Below are positions 43,589 to 52,577 of a stretch of DNA of 64,000 bases, piece by piece. How positions within the stretch are numbered: the first letter of the stretch is position 1; every line of letters starts with the position of its first letter. The notes beneath the pieces were generated by a model. That model ran no database searches. It saw only the letters and a program-made list of their open reading frames with translations, and had not been told where the DNA came from. The stretch is taken from positions 165,138 to 229,137 of the forward strand of contig CANMBS010000004.1 in NCBI GenBank assembly GCA_947496145.1. Reading direction: 5' to 3'. The DNA comes from an uncultured Pseudovibrio sp. GTDB lineage: Bacteria > Pseudomonadota > Alphaproteobacteria > Rhizobiales > Stappiaceae. The position numbers and the translations under genes were made by a program.

Positions 43589-44710
43589 CTAGGTGCGGGC
43601 GGCAATATTCTTGCCGATTGACAACTCACTCCAGCCAGCAAGAAGCTCCTGCGCTTCCATGTAGCCCTCATAGATTTCGCGAGCTGCCTCATCTTTCTGA
43701 GTATAGACGTCCAGCACTTCAGCGCTGGTCTTTTTCAGGGCAGTCAAAACATCCTTAGGAAACTCACGCACCTCAACCCCATGCTCTTTTTGCAGCAAGG
43801 CAAGGCTTGCAGCATTTTGCGCATTGGCTTCAGAAAGCGCTATATCAGCTTCAACACGGCAGGCTTCTTCAACAACAGCCTGCAGGTCCGCAGACAATCC
43901 TTCCAGTGCAACCGCATTTACGAGAGCTTCTCCAGTACCGTTTGGCTTGTTAAAGCCCGGACCGTAATAGTACTTCACCAGTTTTTGAAAACCCAGTGCG
44001 CTGTCACTCCACGGACCAAGAAACTCAACACCATCAACCACATGGGTCTGCAAACTGGTGAACAGTTCAGAGGCTGGAATATTTACAGGCGTCACACCAA
44101 GCCTGCGCATCATCTCACCACCAAGGCCAGCAATGCGCAGCTTACGTCCCTTAAGATCATCAAGCGTTTCAACAGGCTCACGATACCAGCCCGCCATGGT
44201 CGGACCTGTATTACCACCCATAAACGGCTTAATGCCAAATGGGGCGTATAGCTCGTCCCACAGCTCCTGCCCTCCGAGCTGCTCAATCCACGCAGTGTGT
44301 TCGTGCGGCAACATCCCGAACGGAACGGTCGTAAAAAACACAGATCCCGGCATTTTACCAGCCCAGTACATGGCAGCGGAATGCCCCATCTGCGCCGTTC
44401 CGCTGGAAACCGCATCAAACACTTCAAATGCAGGAACCAGCTCACCAGCAGCAAACAACCGTACACGAATACGCCCATCACTCATGGTATTAATGCGATC
44501 ACAAATGCGTTGTGCAGACACACCCGGACCCGGCAGGTTCTTAGGCCAGCTTGTAACCATGCGCCATTCAATAACCGGGTCAGCTTCCTGTGCCACCGCA
44601 GGCGCAGCCAGTGCAGCGCTTGCTGCCAGAGCTGTGCAACCTGTAACTGCCCCGGCAGTTAATCCGAGCGCCTGACGACGGGTCAGGATATCTTCATTTT
44701 TCTTGGTCAT
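43589..44710 (-). CDS. TRAP solute-binding protein, TakP-like, Tat-exported, in the thiamine operon
   Basis: A 373-residue DctP-type receptor. LTRRQALGL is a twin-arginine signal, with cleavage near AVAQEADP. The mature start IEWRMVTSWPKNLPGPGVS and LRIAGLGGEMMRRLGV, with the substrate-binding Arg in RKLRIAG, and HVVDGVEFLGPWSD are like TakP, which binds 2-oxo acids as a dimer. No DctQ or DctM gene is adjacent. It overlaps thiD by 4 bp and is the third gene of an operon led by a TPP riboswitch, so its expression should respond to thiamine. A thiamine precursor or a 2-oxo acid are both possible ligands. Confidence 0.9.
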   Translation of the reverse strand: MTKKNEDILTRRQALGLTAGAVTGCTALAASAALAAPAVAQEADPVIEWRMVTSWPKNLPGPGVSAQRICDRINTMSDGRIRVRLFAAGELVPAFEVFDAVSSGTAQMGHSAAMYWAGKMPGSVFFTTVPFGMLPHEHTAWIEQLGGQELWDELYAPFGIKPFMGGNTGPTMAGWYREPVETLDDLKGRKLRIAGLGGEMMRRLGVTPVNIPASELFTSLQTHVVDGVEFLGPWSDSALGFQKLVKYYYGPGFNKPNGTGEALVNAVALEGLSADLQAVVEEACRVEADIALSEANAQNAASLALLQKEHGVEVREFPKDVLTALKKTSAEVLDVYTQKDEAAREIYEGYMEAQELLAGWSELSIGKNIAART

Positions 44711-45525
44711 ATCTCCGCCTTTTGCTCAGACCAGAATTTGTAAAAGTGGTGCACAGGACCATGCCCCTCACCAACATCAAGCGTATCAGCAGCTTTAATC
44801 GCCTGACTTATATACTCTTTCGCTTCACCTATGGCATCAGCCAACGTCAACCCACGCGCAAGTCCCGCAGCAATAGCAGAAGACAGAGTACACCCTGTCC
44901 CATGGGTATTTCGCGTTTTATGCCGCACAGCCGTATACCACTTTTCCCCTTCATGTGAGAGGAAGAGATCGTCGCAGGTCTCGCCAGACCCATGACCACC
45001 TTTCAGCAACACTCCACGTGCCCCCATATCCAAAAGCGCTTTTGCCTGACCAACCATCTCCTCACGAGAAGAAGCCACGGGTTGCCCCAGCAAAAAGGCA
45101 GCTTCCTGCATATTGGGCGTAATCAGCAGTGCAAGAGGAAACAGCTTTTCCTTCAACACACAAACGGCTGAATTTTGCAGCAAAGCATCACCGGAGGTTG
45201 CCACCATCACCGGATCAAGGACGAGGCGCTTAACATCATATTCAGCCAGTTTTGTGGCAATCACATCAATTACTTCTGGCTGTGAAAGCATGCCGATTTT
45301 AACGGCATTCACCTTCAGATCAGAAAACACAGCATCCATTTGGGCAGCAACAAATTCCGGCGGCACATCATGAATGCCAGTAACGCCCTTCGTATTTTGA
45401 GCAGTCAATGCCGTAATTACGCTCGCACCATAAACACCGCAGGCCGAAAATGCTTTCAGGTCTGCCTGAATTCCTGCACCACCACCAGAATCCGAACCTG
45501 CAATTGTGACAGCTATCGCACTCAT
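44707..45525 (-). CDS. thiD: Hydroxymethylpyrimidine/phosphomethylpyrimidine kinase
   Basis: A 272-residue ThiD of the ribokinase-like fold. GSDSGGGAGIQADLKAFSACG at the N-terminus, VLDPVMVATSGD, and the anion hole TRNTHGTGCTLSSAIAA near the C-terminus are diagnostic. It phosphorylates HMP and then HMP-phosphate for thiamine synthesis or salvage. It overlaps thiM upstream and the TRAP receptor downstream by 4 bp each. thiE, needed to join the two halves, is not in this window. Confidence 0.96.
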   Translation of the reverse strand: MSAIAVTIAGSDSGGGAGIQADLKAFSACGVYGASVITALTAQNTKGVTGIHDVPPEFVAAQMDAVFSDLKVNAVKIGMLSQPEVIDVIATKLAEYDVKRLVLDPVMVATSGDALLQNSAVCVLKEKLFPLALLITPNMQEAAFLLGQPVASSREEMVGQAKALLDMGARGVLLKGGHGSGETCDDLFLSHEGEKWYTAVRHKTRNTHGTGCTLSSAIAAGLARGLTLADAIGEAKEYISQAIKAADTLDVGEGHGPVHHFYKFWSEQKAEI

Positions 45526-46280
45526 TCAGCCAATACCCCACGTTTCTTATTCATTGTCTCAAGCTTTACACGCTCAATAAACTGATCGGCTTTCAAGCCA
45601 TAAAGACTATCGAGGAAAGCTGGAGCGAAGCTTCCCGGTCCATCGGATTTTTCCGCAGCAAACTCGCCGCATACACCATACACAGCCAGAGCAGCAAGAA
45701 CGGCAAGCTCCTGATTGTGTTCAACAGCAGCAAATCCAGCCATCACACCGCCCAGCGCGCACCCGGCCCCAGTCACCCGATCCATAAACCTGTGACCGTT
45801 GCTGAGCTGATAAGCAGCCTGTGAGCCAGACACCACATCTTGCACACCTGTGCGAGCAACCAGCATTTCATCACTGATGCTTCCAGCCAGCTTTTCATGC
45901 TCGGCTGCATTAGCCTTCAGGATTGTCGCTCCTTCACGCAGGACTTCCCTGGCAAATTCCAAACGAATATCAGAGCGATCCACTTTAACCGGGTCAAGAA
46001 CAACGGGAATAGATTTTTTTCTCGCCCCCTCAAGCCCAAGCCGTATTCCATGGCGTCGCTTGCCATCAAGCGTCCCAAGATTGACCAGCAACCCGTCAAC
46101 ACTATCGATAAAAGCAGGAATCTCATCATGCGATGATGTCATGGACGGTGTGATGTTACAGGCCAGCATCACATTGGCGGTAATACTCTGAGCTACTGAG
46201 TTTGTCAGACAATGAATCCGCACGCCCTCTGCCCGCACACGTTCAAACACGCTCCAAAGCTCATCAGATGTATAAGACAT
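45522..46280 (-). CDS. thiM: Hydroxyethylthiazole kinase
   Basis: A 252-residue ThiM. Motifs VHCLTNSVAQSITANVML, PVVLDPVKVDRSD and DRVTGAGCALGGVMAGFAA, with the catalytic Cys in the GAGCALG loop, are typical. It phosphorylates 4-methyl-5-hydroxyethylthiazole salvaged from the medium. It is the first gene of the operon, about 50 bp downstream of a TPP riboswitch, and overlaps thiD by 4 bp. The presence of thiM implies salvage rather than only de novo synthesis. Confidence 0.96.
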   Translation of the reverse strand: MSYTSDELWSVFERVRAEGVRIHCLTNSVAQSITANVMLACNITPSMTSSHDEIPAFIDSVDGLLVNLGTLDGKRRHGIRLGLEGARKKSIPVVLDPVKVDRSDIRLEFAREVLREGATILKANAAEHEKLAGSISDEMLVARTGVQDVVSGSQAAYQLSNGHRFMDRVTGAGCALGGVMAGFAAVEHNQELAVLAALAVYGVCGEFAAEKSDGPGSFAPAFLDSLYGLKADQFIERVKLETMNKKRGVLAE

Positions 46281-46331
46281 ATTTTCCTCGCTCCCCTCTC
46301 ACATCGGCGGGAGCGATAAAACTGGTACTCA

Positions 46332-46428
46332 TCCCAATTCCCTCCGCCGGAACAACCCGGATCAGGTTCCAGGAGTTGGCAACACCGCCTCTCAGCCCGC
46401 CTCTCATAGTCGGGCACCCCCATTGGTT
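46332..46428 (-). promoter_or_regulatory. TPP riboswitch (THI element)
   Basis: On the minus strand the element reads GGGGTGCCC, then GGGCTGAGA, then CCTGGAACCTGATCCGGGTT and CCGGCGGAGGGAATTGGG, which are the conserved helices and the pyrimidine- and pyrophosphate-sensing loops of the TPP aptamer. It ends about 50 bp before the thiM start. The expression platform is probably sequestration of the thiM ribosome binding site, since no T-run terminator is seen in the gap. Confidence 0.95.
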
Positions 46429-46520
46429 AGGATTTTTTGCTAGCAAACCAATAGTGAAACTGCAAGCAGAAACAAGAGCACCTCCCCCTAAAGCAACTGG
46501 GGGTAGGCTCTCCTTAAAAA

Positions 46521-46578
46521 ACGCAAATACTTGCAAAAAAACGCAGCTTCAACGCAAAATGCTTACAAAACCACGCAA
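46521..46578 (+). promoter_or_regulatory. Helically phased GCAA repeats, probable operator
   Basis: ACGCAA at 46521, TTGCAA at 46531, ACGCAG at 46541, ACGCAA at 46552 and ACGCAA at 46573 lie 10, 10, 11 and 21 bp apart, all on one helix face. They are between the thiM leader and the start of the AsnC-domain gene and could be bound by an Lrp/AsnC-type protein. Confidence 0.45.
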
Positions 46579-46618
46579 GTTCAAATTTGAGCTTACGGAA
46601 CAGAAGGATAGCCAATTC

Positions 46619-46855
46619 ATGATTCCGTTTTTCGTACAAATCAAATGCCAGCTTGGCAAAACCTATCAGGTCGCCAACGCGATTGCAGACGCAGAAGTCG
46701 CCTCCGAAATCTACTCAACCTCAGGCGATTTCGACCTGCTCGCAAAATTCTACATTGATGATAACGAAGACATCGGTCATTTCGTTGCCAAAAAGGTTCA
46801 GGTGTTCGATGGCATTCAGGACACTCGCACCATCATCACCTTTAAGGCATTCTGA
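46619..46855 (+). CDS. Stand-alone Lrp/AsnC ligand-binding (RAM) domain protein
   Basis: A 78-residue protein that is only the C-terminal RAM domain of Lrp/AsnC regulators: FFVQIKCQLGKTYQVANAI, ASEIYSTSGDFDLLAKFYI and GIQDTRTIITFKAF. It lacks the helix-turn-helix. Such proteins form rings or dimers that bind amino acids and may modulate full Lrp proteins. The start ATG 46619 follows AAGGAT; the longer open frame to 46202 runs antisense through the riboswitch and is not coding. It is divergent from the thiM operon. Confidence 0.88.
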   Translation: MIPFFVQIKCQLGKTYQVANAIADAEVASEIYSTSGDFDLLAKFYIDDNEDIGHFVAKKVQVFDGIQDTRTIITFKAF

Positions 46856-46879
46856 CTAAAAGAGAATTTGCGGGCAATA

Positions 46880-46898
46880 GGCGGGCACAGCACCCGCC
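46880..46898. terminator. GC-rich hairpin between convergent genes
   Basis: GGCGGG (46880-46885) pairs with CCCGCC (46893-46898) around CACAGCA. It lies between the RAM-domain gene and the convergent molybdenum hydroxylase gene. The T-run is weak. Confidence 0.5.
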
Positions 46899-46913
46899 CT
46901 TCACCAAACAGGA

Positions 46914-49220
46914 CTAGCGCTGAGCATCCTGAATCGCAGTCCAGACCGCAACAGGTGTCGCAGGCATATCTATATGCTCGACCCCAGCATTCTTGCGCAG
47001 CGCATACTGCACAGCATTCATCACCGCAGGCGTCGCTCCAATAGAGCCAGCCTCCCCAGCCCCTTTGATTCCCATCGCATTCGTCGTTGAAGGAACATTG
47101 TTCGTTGAAAAATAAAAACTCGGCAAATCATCAGCACGAGCAACATGATAGTCCATTAAAGATGCAGAGAGCAGCTGTCCGGTCTCATCATAAACCGTCT
47201 TCTCACACAATGCCTGCGATATCGCCTGCGCTGCACCACCATGCACCTGACCAGCCAACAGCAGCGGATTCACAGTTACACCGAAATCATCGACAATAAC
47301 GTACTTCACCACTTCGGTTTTCCCGGTTTCAGGATCAATCTCCACCTCACACACATGCGTACCATTGGGGTAAGTACATTCATCCTGCATAACTTTTTCC
47401 GCAGCGCTCAAAGTTTCAGGCTGCGAGCCCGCCACATCAGCAAGGCTGATCTGCTGATCAGTCCCAACCACGCGCACCTGTCCTTCTTCAAGCACTAGGT
47501 CCGCCACACCGACCTCCAGTTTCTCACTGGCGATCTCTTTGATTTTCCTGATCAAACTTTCAGAGGCCGCTTTCACGGAAGGCAATCCGATCGGGATAGA
47601 CCGGGACCCGCCAGTCCCCCCACCCGTCGCCACGCGATCCGTATCCCCCTGCACCAACTCAATCTGATCCAGCTGCAACCCCAACTGCTCTGCAATCACT
47701 TGCCCGTAAGCCGTCGCATGCCCTTGTCCATTGCTTTGCGTTCCAATCAGCAAGGTTACGCTGCCATTTTTATTCAACTCAAGTTTGGCTTCTTCCCCCC
47801 CGGCAAAAGCACAAGCCTCAACATATGACGAGATGCCAACCCCACGATAGACCCCTCGTGCAAGGCTCTCCGCTTCTCTCTCTGCAAAGCTGGAATATTC
47901 AATATGTTCAAGTGCTTTTGTAAGATGAGCACTAAACTCACCCGTGTCATACATGCGCCCTGACGCAGTTGTATAAGGCAATGCATCATCGGGGATAAAG
48001 CTCTTACGGCGAAACTCCGCCGGATCCATGCCCATCTCATAAGCAGCCTTATCCACGAGCCGTTCCATAAGGTACAGCGCCTCTGGGCGCCCTGCCCCAC
48101 GGAACGCATCTACCGGCACCGTGTTGGTGTAAACACCTGTGGCCTCCACCCATGTTGCGGGGATATCATAAAGACCAGAGGTCATCGTAATACCCACCTG
48201 CGGAATACCCGGCCCGAACTCATGCAGATAAGCCCCCATATTTGCAAGCACATGCACCTTTAAGCCGATCATCTTGCCACTCGCATCCAGTGCCAGCTCA
48301 GCCGTGGATACATTATCACGCCCATGGGCATCGGACATGAAGTGCTCAGTACGTTCTTGTAGCCATTTCACCGGGCGCCCCAGCCGCCTGGCAGCAATCA
48401 AGCAAAGCGGGTATTCAAGATAAGTAAACATCTTGGTTCCAAATCCGCCGCCAACATCAGGTGTCACCACGCGGATATCTTGCGGCTCAATGCCGAATAT
48501 ATCCTTTGCAATCAAGTCACGCATACCGTGACCACCCTGCGTACCCGTCGTCAGCGTATACCTGCCACTTGCTTCGTCATACTCACCAAGACACGCGCGC
48601 GGCTCAACCGCGTTAGACACCAACCGGTTATTGTTCACTGTAATCTTTGTTATATGGTGCGCTTTCTGAAAAGCCGCTTCCATTGCAGCCTCATCCCCCA
48701 TGCCGACATGGAAAGCCTGATTAGAGCCGTGTTCAGGCCAGACCAGCGGTGCACCATCTTCTAAAGCGGGTACGATGCCGATTGCTGGATCAGCATCCTC
48801 GTAATCAACTTCAATCATCTCCATAGCCGCCCGCGCCTGCTCGACATTGTCGGCAACGACAAAGGCGATCGCATCGCCTACAAACCGCACCCTATCAGAG
48901 CAAAGCACTTCACGCTTTGGTACCCAGTGCTTCGTTCCGTCCAGCTGTTTTAATATTACTTTGCAGGGAATAGAGTTCATCCCTTCGATATCTTCGGATG
49001 TCAGAATAAGCCGCACCCCATCCATGGCACGAGCCTCATCCACACCACTCAGGGTGAACTTTGCAAACGCTAGGGAGGATCGCAAAACTACAGCATGCGC
49101 AGCAGCGCCTTGCACCGGCACATCATCCGTGTACTGTCCCTTTCCAGAGATAAATGCAGCATCTTCCTTACGGCGTACCGGAGCGCCCACACCAAACTTT
49201 GGCGTAGCTAGTTTATCCAT
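46914..49220 (-). CDS. Xanthine dehydrogenase/CoxL-family molybdopterin-binding subunit (orphan)
   Basis: A 768-residue large subunit of the molybdenum hydroxylase family. FGVGAPVRRKEDAAFISGKG at the N-terminus, GGGFGTKM, AFRGAGRPEA and GAGEAGSIGATPAV near the end are seen; the Glu in GAGEAG is the catalytic base. The AFRGAGR loop is of form II type and lacks the Cys of true CO dehydrogenase (AYxCSFR), so this is not CO dehydrogenase. The partner FAD and Fe-S subunits (CoxM, CoxS types) are absent on both sides. Start 49220 has GAGG upstream; the frame is open to 49319. Substrate unknown, probably an aldehyde or N-heterocycle. Confidence 0.9.
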   Translation of the reverse strand: MDKLATPKFGVGAPVRRKEDAAFISGKGQYTDDVPVQGAAAHAVVLRSSLAFAKFTLSGVDEARAMDGVRLILTSEDIEGMNSIPCKVILKQLDGTKHWVPKREVLCSDRVRFVGDAIAFVVADNVEQARAAMEMIEVDYEDADPAIGIVPALEDGAPLVWPEHGSNQAFHVGMGDEAAMEAAFQKAHHITKITVNNNRLVSNAVEPRACLGEYDEASGRYTLTTGTQGGHGMRDLIAKDIFGIEPQDIRVVTPDVGGGFGTKMFTYLEYPLCLIAARRLGRPVKWLQERTEHFMSDAHGRDNVSTAELALDASGKMIGLKVHVLANMGAYLHEFGPGIPQVGITMTSGLYDIPATWVEATGVYTNTVPVDAFRGAGRPEALYLMERLVDKAAYEMGMDPAEFRRKSFIPDDALPYTTASGRMYDTGEFSAHLTKALEHIEYSSFAEREAESLARGVYRGVGISSYVEACAFAGGEEAKLELNKNGSVTLLIGTQSNGQGHATAYGQVIAEQLGLQLDQIELVQGDTDRVATGGGTGGSRSIPIGLPSVKAASESLIRKIKEIASEKLEVGVADLVLEEGQVRVVGTDQQISLADVAGSQPETLSAAEKVMQDECTYPNGTHVCEVEIDPETGKTEVVKYVIVDDFGVTVNPLLLAGQVHGGAAQAISQALCEKTVYDETGQLLSASLMDYHVARADDLPSFYFSTNNVPSTTNAMGIKGAGEAGSIGATPAVMNAVQYALRKNAGVEHIDMPATPVAVWTAIQDAQR

Positions 49221-49621
49221 GATAAACCTCAAGAAACTGGAGGACGGCGCGTCACCGCACCTCACATAAAGACTTTTACGTACTAATGCAGAGGGTACAG
49301 TGCTTTTGGCAGGCTGCAAGCATTTTCTCTACAGCCCCAAGCAGCTTGCAGTTATCGATATTGCACTCCGCCACACATGCAAAAGCGGTGCTAGTCAGAA
49401 TGAAACGATATAAGTATATTTGCTCTCAACTCTCGTTTCCTGACAAGACTCCCAAATCAAAACAGGTTTTATAGTTTGACCCGAACACCTACATTGGGTT
49501 ATCCAAGACGTACACCCATCTGATCTTTGTTACAAACGACGCCAGTAAACAAATGCCAATTTGCGACGTACGCTGGCTTTGACTCTTTTGCGCGTAACAA
49601 AGCAGCTTTGAAAGCAGTTAT
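49221..49621. other. Divergent intergenic region
   Basis: These 401 bp separate the molybdenum hydroxylase gene (-) and the DMT transporter (+). I see no convincing small gene or hairpin. Promoters for both must lie here. Confidence 0.5.
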
Positions 49622-50596
49622 ATGCCTGTCCCTTCAGCCGAGCCTGAAGGCAGCTCATCACCTGCTGCGTATAAAGCAAGGCTCACCACCAAATGGCAGG
49701 GCCTTTCCAACAATACACGCGGCATCTGCTGGGCCCTTCTGGCCACGTTCCTTATGGCCGTCATGAGTACCATTATCAAGTTGCTCGGTGACCGCTTGCA
49801 CGTTACCCAAATTCTTATGCTTCGCCAGTTTTTCATGCTGGTGATCTCAGCTCCTGTGATCATTAAGGGATTCCCCGGATCAATCAAAACGCAAGCACCA
49901 CTGCTCCACCTTGGCCGCATCCTGCTTGCATCCTCAGCAATGTATCTGGGATTTACTGCTGTCATTCATCTGCCACTGGCAGAAAGCACCGTTATTGGAT
50001 TTGCCAGAACCTTCTTCATCACAATTTTTGCTGTGATTTTCCTGAAGGAAGTCATAGGCATTCATCGTATTGCAGCAACAATTCTTGGTTTTTGTGGTGT
50101 ACTGATCATCGTCCAGCCCGGCAGTGGCGCAGAGATGAGCATTTACAGCTTCATGGCCATCGCAGCTTCTGCCTGCGCCGCGCTCGTCGGCATCATCTTG
50201 CGGAAGGTGACGCAAGTCGACCAACCTATCACAATTCTGACATTTCAGGCCACTTTTGTGGGCCTGATCATGACACCTTTCGGAATCTATAACTGGTCAT
50301 CCATTGGCCTGAACGATGCAGCCCTTCTTCTATGCTTAGCTGGCGTGAGTTGGGGTGCTCAAATGAGCAACATTCAGGCCCTGAAATTCGGTGAAGCAAC
50401 AGCAATTGCACCGTTTGATTATATCCGCCTGGTCTATGCAGCCATCATTTCCGTTGTCATCTTCGGCGTCTGGCCTCTCTGGACAACCTATCTGGGCGGA
50501 GCACTTATTGTTGCAGCATCCCTCTACACCTTACACCGCGAAACAGTGCTAGGAAAAAGGGTAGCAACAGAAACAGCACCTTCCAAAACACACTAA
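49622..50596 (+). CDS. DMT-family (EamA) transporter
   Basis: A 324-residue drug/metabolite transporter with about ten hydrophobic segments and two EamA repeats; conserved pieces include RQFFMLVISAPVI, GFARTFFITIFAVIFLKE and EATAIAPFDYIRLVYAAIISV. The EamA repeat signature near the ends of helices 4 and 9 is present. It is likely an inner-membrane exporter, substrate unknown. The ATG lacks a good Shine-Dalgarno; a cytosolic tail of about 30 residues precedes the first helix. A terminator follows. Confidence 0.88.
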   Translation: MPVPSAEPEGSSSPAAYKARLTTKWQGLSNNTRGICWALLATFLMAVMSTIIKLLGDRLHVTQILMLRQFFMLVISAPVIIKGFPGSIKTQAPLLHLGRILLASSAMYLGFTAVIHLPLAESTVIGFARTFFITIFAVIFLKEVIGIHRIAATILGFCGVLIIVQPGSGAEMSIYSFMAIAASACAALVGIILRKVTQVDQPITILTFQATFVGLIMTPFGIYNWSSIGLNDAALLLCLAGVSWGAQMSNIQALKFGEATAIAPFDYIRLVYAAIISVVIFGVWPLWTTYLGGALIVAASLYTLHRETVLGKRVATETAPSKTH

Positions 50597-50604
50597 TCCT
50601 ACAA

Positions 50605-50633
50605 AAAGCCCCCGCATTTTCTGCGAGGGCTTT
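50605..50633. terminator. Bidirectional terminator
   Basis: AAAGCCCCCGCA (50605-50616) pairs with TGCGAGGGCTTT (50622-50633), one mismatch, loop TTTTC. It separates the DMT transporter (+) from fadD (-). Confidence 0.88.
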
Positions 50634-50660
50634 ATCTGCGCAAAGCTGATCAGTCAGGTT

Positions 50661-52328
50661 TTAGCTTACGCTCTCCGCATTTCGCGCTTTGGCCGCTTCT
50701 TCTTCTACCAACTCCTTCTTCGAAAGTTTGCCAACCATTGTCTTTGGCAGCTCCTCACGGAACTCAATAGCTTTAGGCATCTCGATCTTGGAGATATGAT
50801 CTTTCAGGAAGGTCTTTAACTCGTCCTCACTTGCGCTTTCACCATCCTTCAACTTCACAAAAGCCTTCGGAGCCTGCCCACGGTAGCCATCAGGGATAGC
50901 GATCACGATAGCTTCCGCCACAGCTGAATGCTGATAAAGCGCTTCTTCAATTACACGCGGATATACATTGTAACCGGAGCATATAATCAGGTCCTTGATA
51001 CGATCAACAAGGAAGATGAAACCATCCTCATCCATGTAACCCACATCGCCGGTATGCAGCACACGGCCATCTTCCAATGTCTTTGCTGTCTCATCAGGAC
51101 GTTTCCAGTAGCCCTTCATGACCTGAGGGCCAATAATGCAGAGCTCACCTTTCTCCCCTTGCGGAACAGTCTTTTCCGGCTCGTCCAAGTCGCGAAACTC
51201 GATAGTTGTACCCGGCATAACAATACCAATCGAGGCGTCCTTACCCGTACCATCCATAGGGTTCGCACTGGCAACTGGAGAACTCTCGCTCAATCCATAG
51301 CCTTCCACCAGCACACACCCGGTCAATGCCTCAAACTTCTGCTTCACTTCAACAGGCAAGGGCGCACCACCAGACATACAGTAGCGAATAGATGTCAGAT
51401 CATAATTCCTGGTCAGCTCACTGTTATTGATTGCAGTGTAGATGGTCGGAACAGCTGCAAACAACGTCGGTTTTCTTTTGGCAGCAAGATCAAGCAGCTC
51501 CTTCAGATCAAACCGTGGCATAAGCAACATCTCTGCTGCCCCAAGAACAGAAAGATTCTGCAACACTGTCATAGCGAACACATGGAAAAACGGTAAAGCA
51601 CAGAGCGTTTTCTCATATCCACGCTTCAGTCCACCATAATGGCTTTCAAGCATCTCCATGTTGGATGTGATGTTGTAGTGCGTCAGCATCGCACCCTTTG
51701 GCACCCCTGTGGTACCGCCAGTATACTGAAGAATTGCGACATCTTCCTTTGGCTCAATCTCAACGGGCGTAACGCCCTTGGACATTGCCAGAAAGTCGTT
51801 AAAACGAATATGCGCACTATCCGCAGGAATAGCAGCGACATCTTTTCGCTTAAACAGTTTGAACAGCAGTTTCTTTGGTTGAGGCAAGATATCCGCCATC
51901 GGACAAACAATGACTTTGTCGAGTGCTCCTTCCTGACGAACAGCCTCCACCCGATCATAAATCACGGAAAGATCCATCGTCACCATGATCCGCGCACCCG
52001 AATCCCGTGCCTGAAATGCAATTTCACGCTCAACATACAGCGGATTGAAGTTAACAACCACGCCGCCAGCCTTCATGACCGCAAAATAGAAGATGGTATA
52101 ATAGGGCGTATTAGGAAGGCATAACCCAACCTTATCTCCCTTTTTGACACCCATTGCCTGCAACGCACCAGCTGCCCGTTCGACGAACGCCCCCAGTTCA
52201 CCGTAACTTGTTGACTTGCCCATGAAATAAAGCGCTGGCCGATGCGCATAGTTTTTTACGGTATCATCCAGATAGCTATCAATGGTGCGAACTGGAAACT
52301 CTACTTGTCCCTCACGATCTGTTACCAT
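50661..52328 (-). CDS. fadD: Long-chain fatty acid-CoA ligase
   Basis: A 555-residue acyl-CoA synthetase of the ANL superfamily. LQYTGGTTGVPKGAMLTH is the AMP-binding P-loop, GYGLSESSPVASANP the adenine motif, HTGDVGYMDEDGF and FLVDRIKDLIICSGYNVYP the hinge and FACS motif, and MPKAIEFREELPKTMVGKLS contains the catalytic Lys. It activates fatty acids for beta-oxidation and uptake by vectorial acylation. I choose ATG 52328 because GGAGGAG lies before it; ATG 52346 overlaps that Shine-Dalgarno. Confidence 0.94.
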   Translation of the reverse strand: MVTDREGQVEFPVRTIDSYLDDTVKNYAHRPALYFMGKSTSYGELGAFVERAAGALQAMGVKKGDKVGLCLPNTPYYTIFYFAVMKAGGVVVNFNPLYVEREIAFQARDSGARIMVTMDLSVIYDRVEAVRQEGALDKVIVCPMADILPQPKKLLFKLFKRKDVAAIPADSAHIRFNDFLAMSKGVTPVEIEPKEDVAILQYTGGTTGVPKGAMLTHYNITSNMEMLESHYGGLKRGYEKTLCALPFFHVFAMTVLQNLSVLGAAEMLLMPRFDLKELLDLAAKRKPTLFAAVPTIYTAINNSELTRNYDLTSIRYCMSGGAPLPVEVKQKFEALTGCVLVEGYGLSESSPVASANPMDGTGKDASIGIVMPGTTIEFRDLDEPEKTVPQGEKGELCIIGPQVMKGYWKRPDETAKTLEDGRVLHTGDVGYMDEDGFIFLVDRIKDLIICSGYNVYPRVIEEALYQHSAVAEAIVIAIPDGYRGQAPKAFVKLKDGESASEDELKTFLKDHISKIEMPKAIEFREELPKTMVGKLSKKELVEEEAAKARNAESVS

Positions 52329-52577
52329 GCACAGATCTCCTCCCATAATTCTTATAGTTCTTCAGACCAAGTTGACAGATAACCCAAGCAAATCGCCAAG
52401 ACTCACGTTCTCAACATAGCAGAAAAACCTTATATCAACATAGTTTGCAGGGAATTTGGGACAGCCTTACCATTACGTCAACTAAGCCATAAGATTGAGC
52501 TGTATATGACATCCTCCTGAAGTCCACTGATTTTTTCCTGAGAATCCGTGAGTTTTCAAGGTCATGACAAACATGAC

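Noticed and set aside
46202..46618. N-terminal extension of the RAM-domain frame
   Set aside because: It runs antisense through the thiM start and the TPP riboswitch; similarity to AsnC begins only at Met 46619, which has its own AAGGAT.
46914..49220. True CO dehydrogenase large subunit (CoxL form I)
   Set aside because: The active-site loop reads AFRGAGR, without the Cys of form I, and no coxM/coxS is adjacent.
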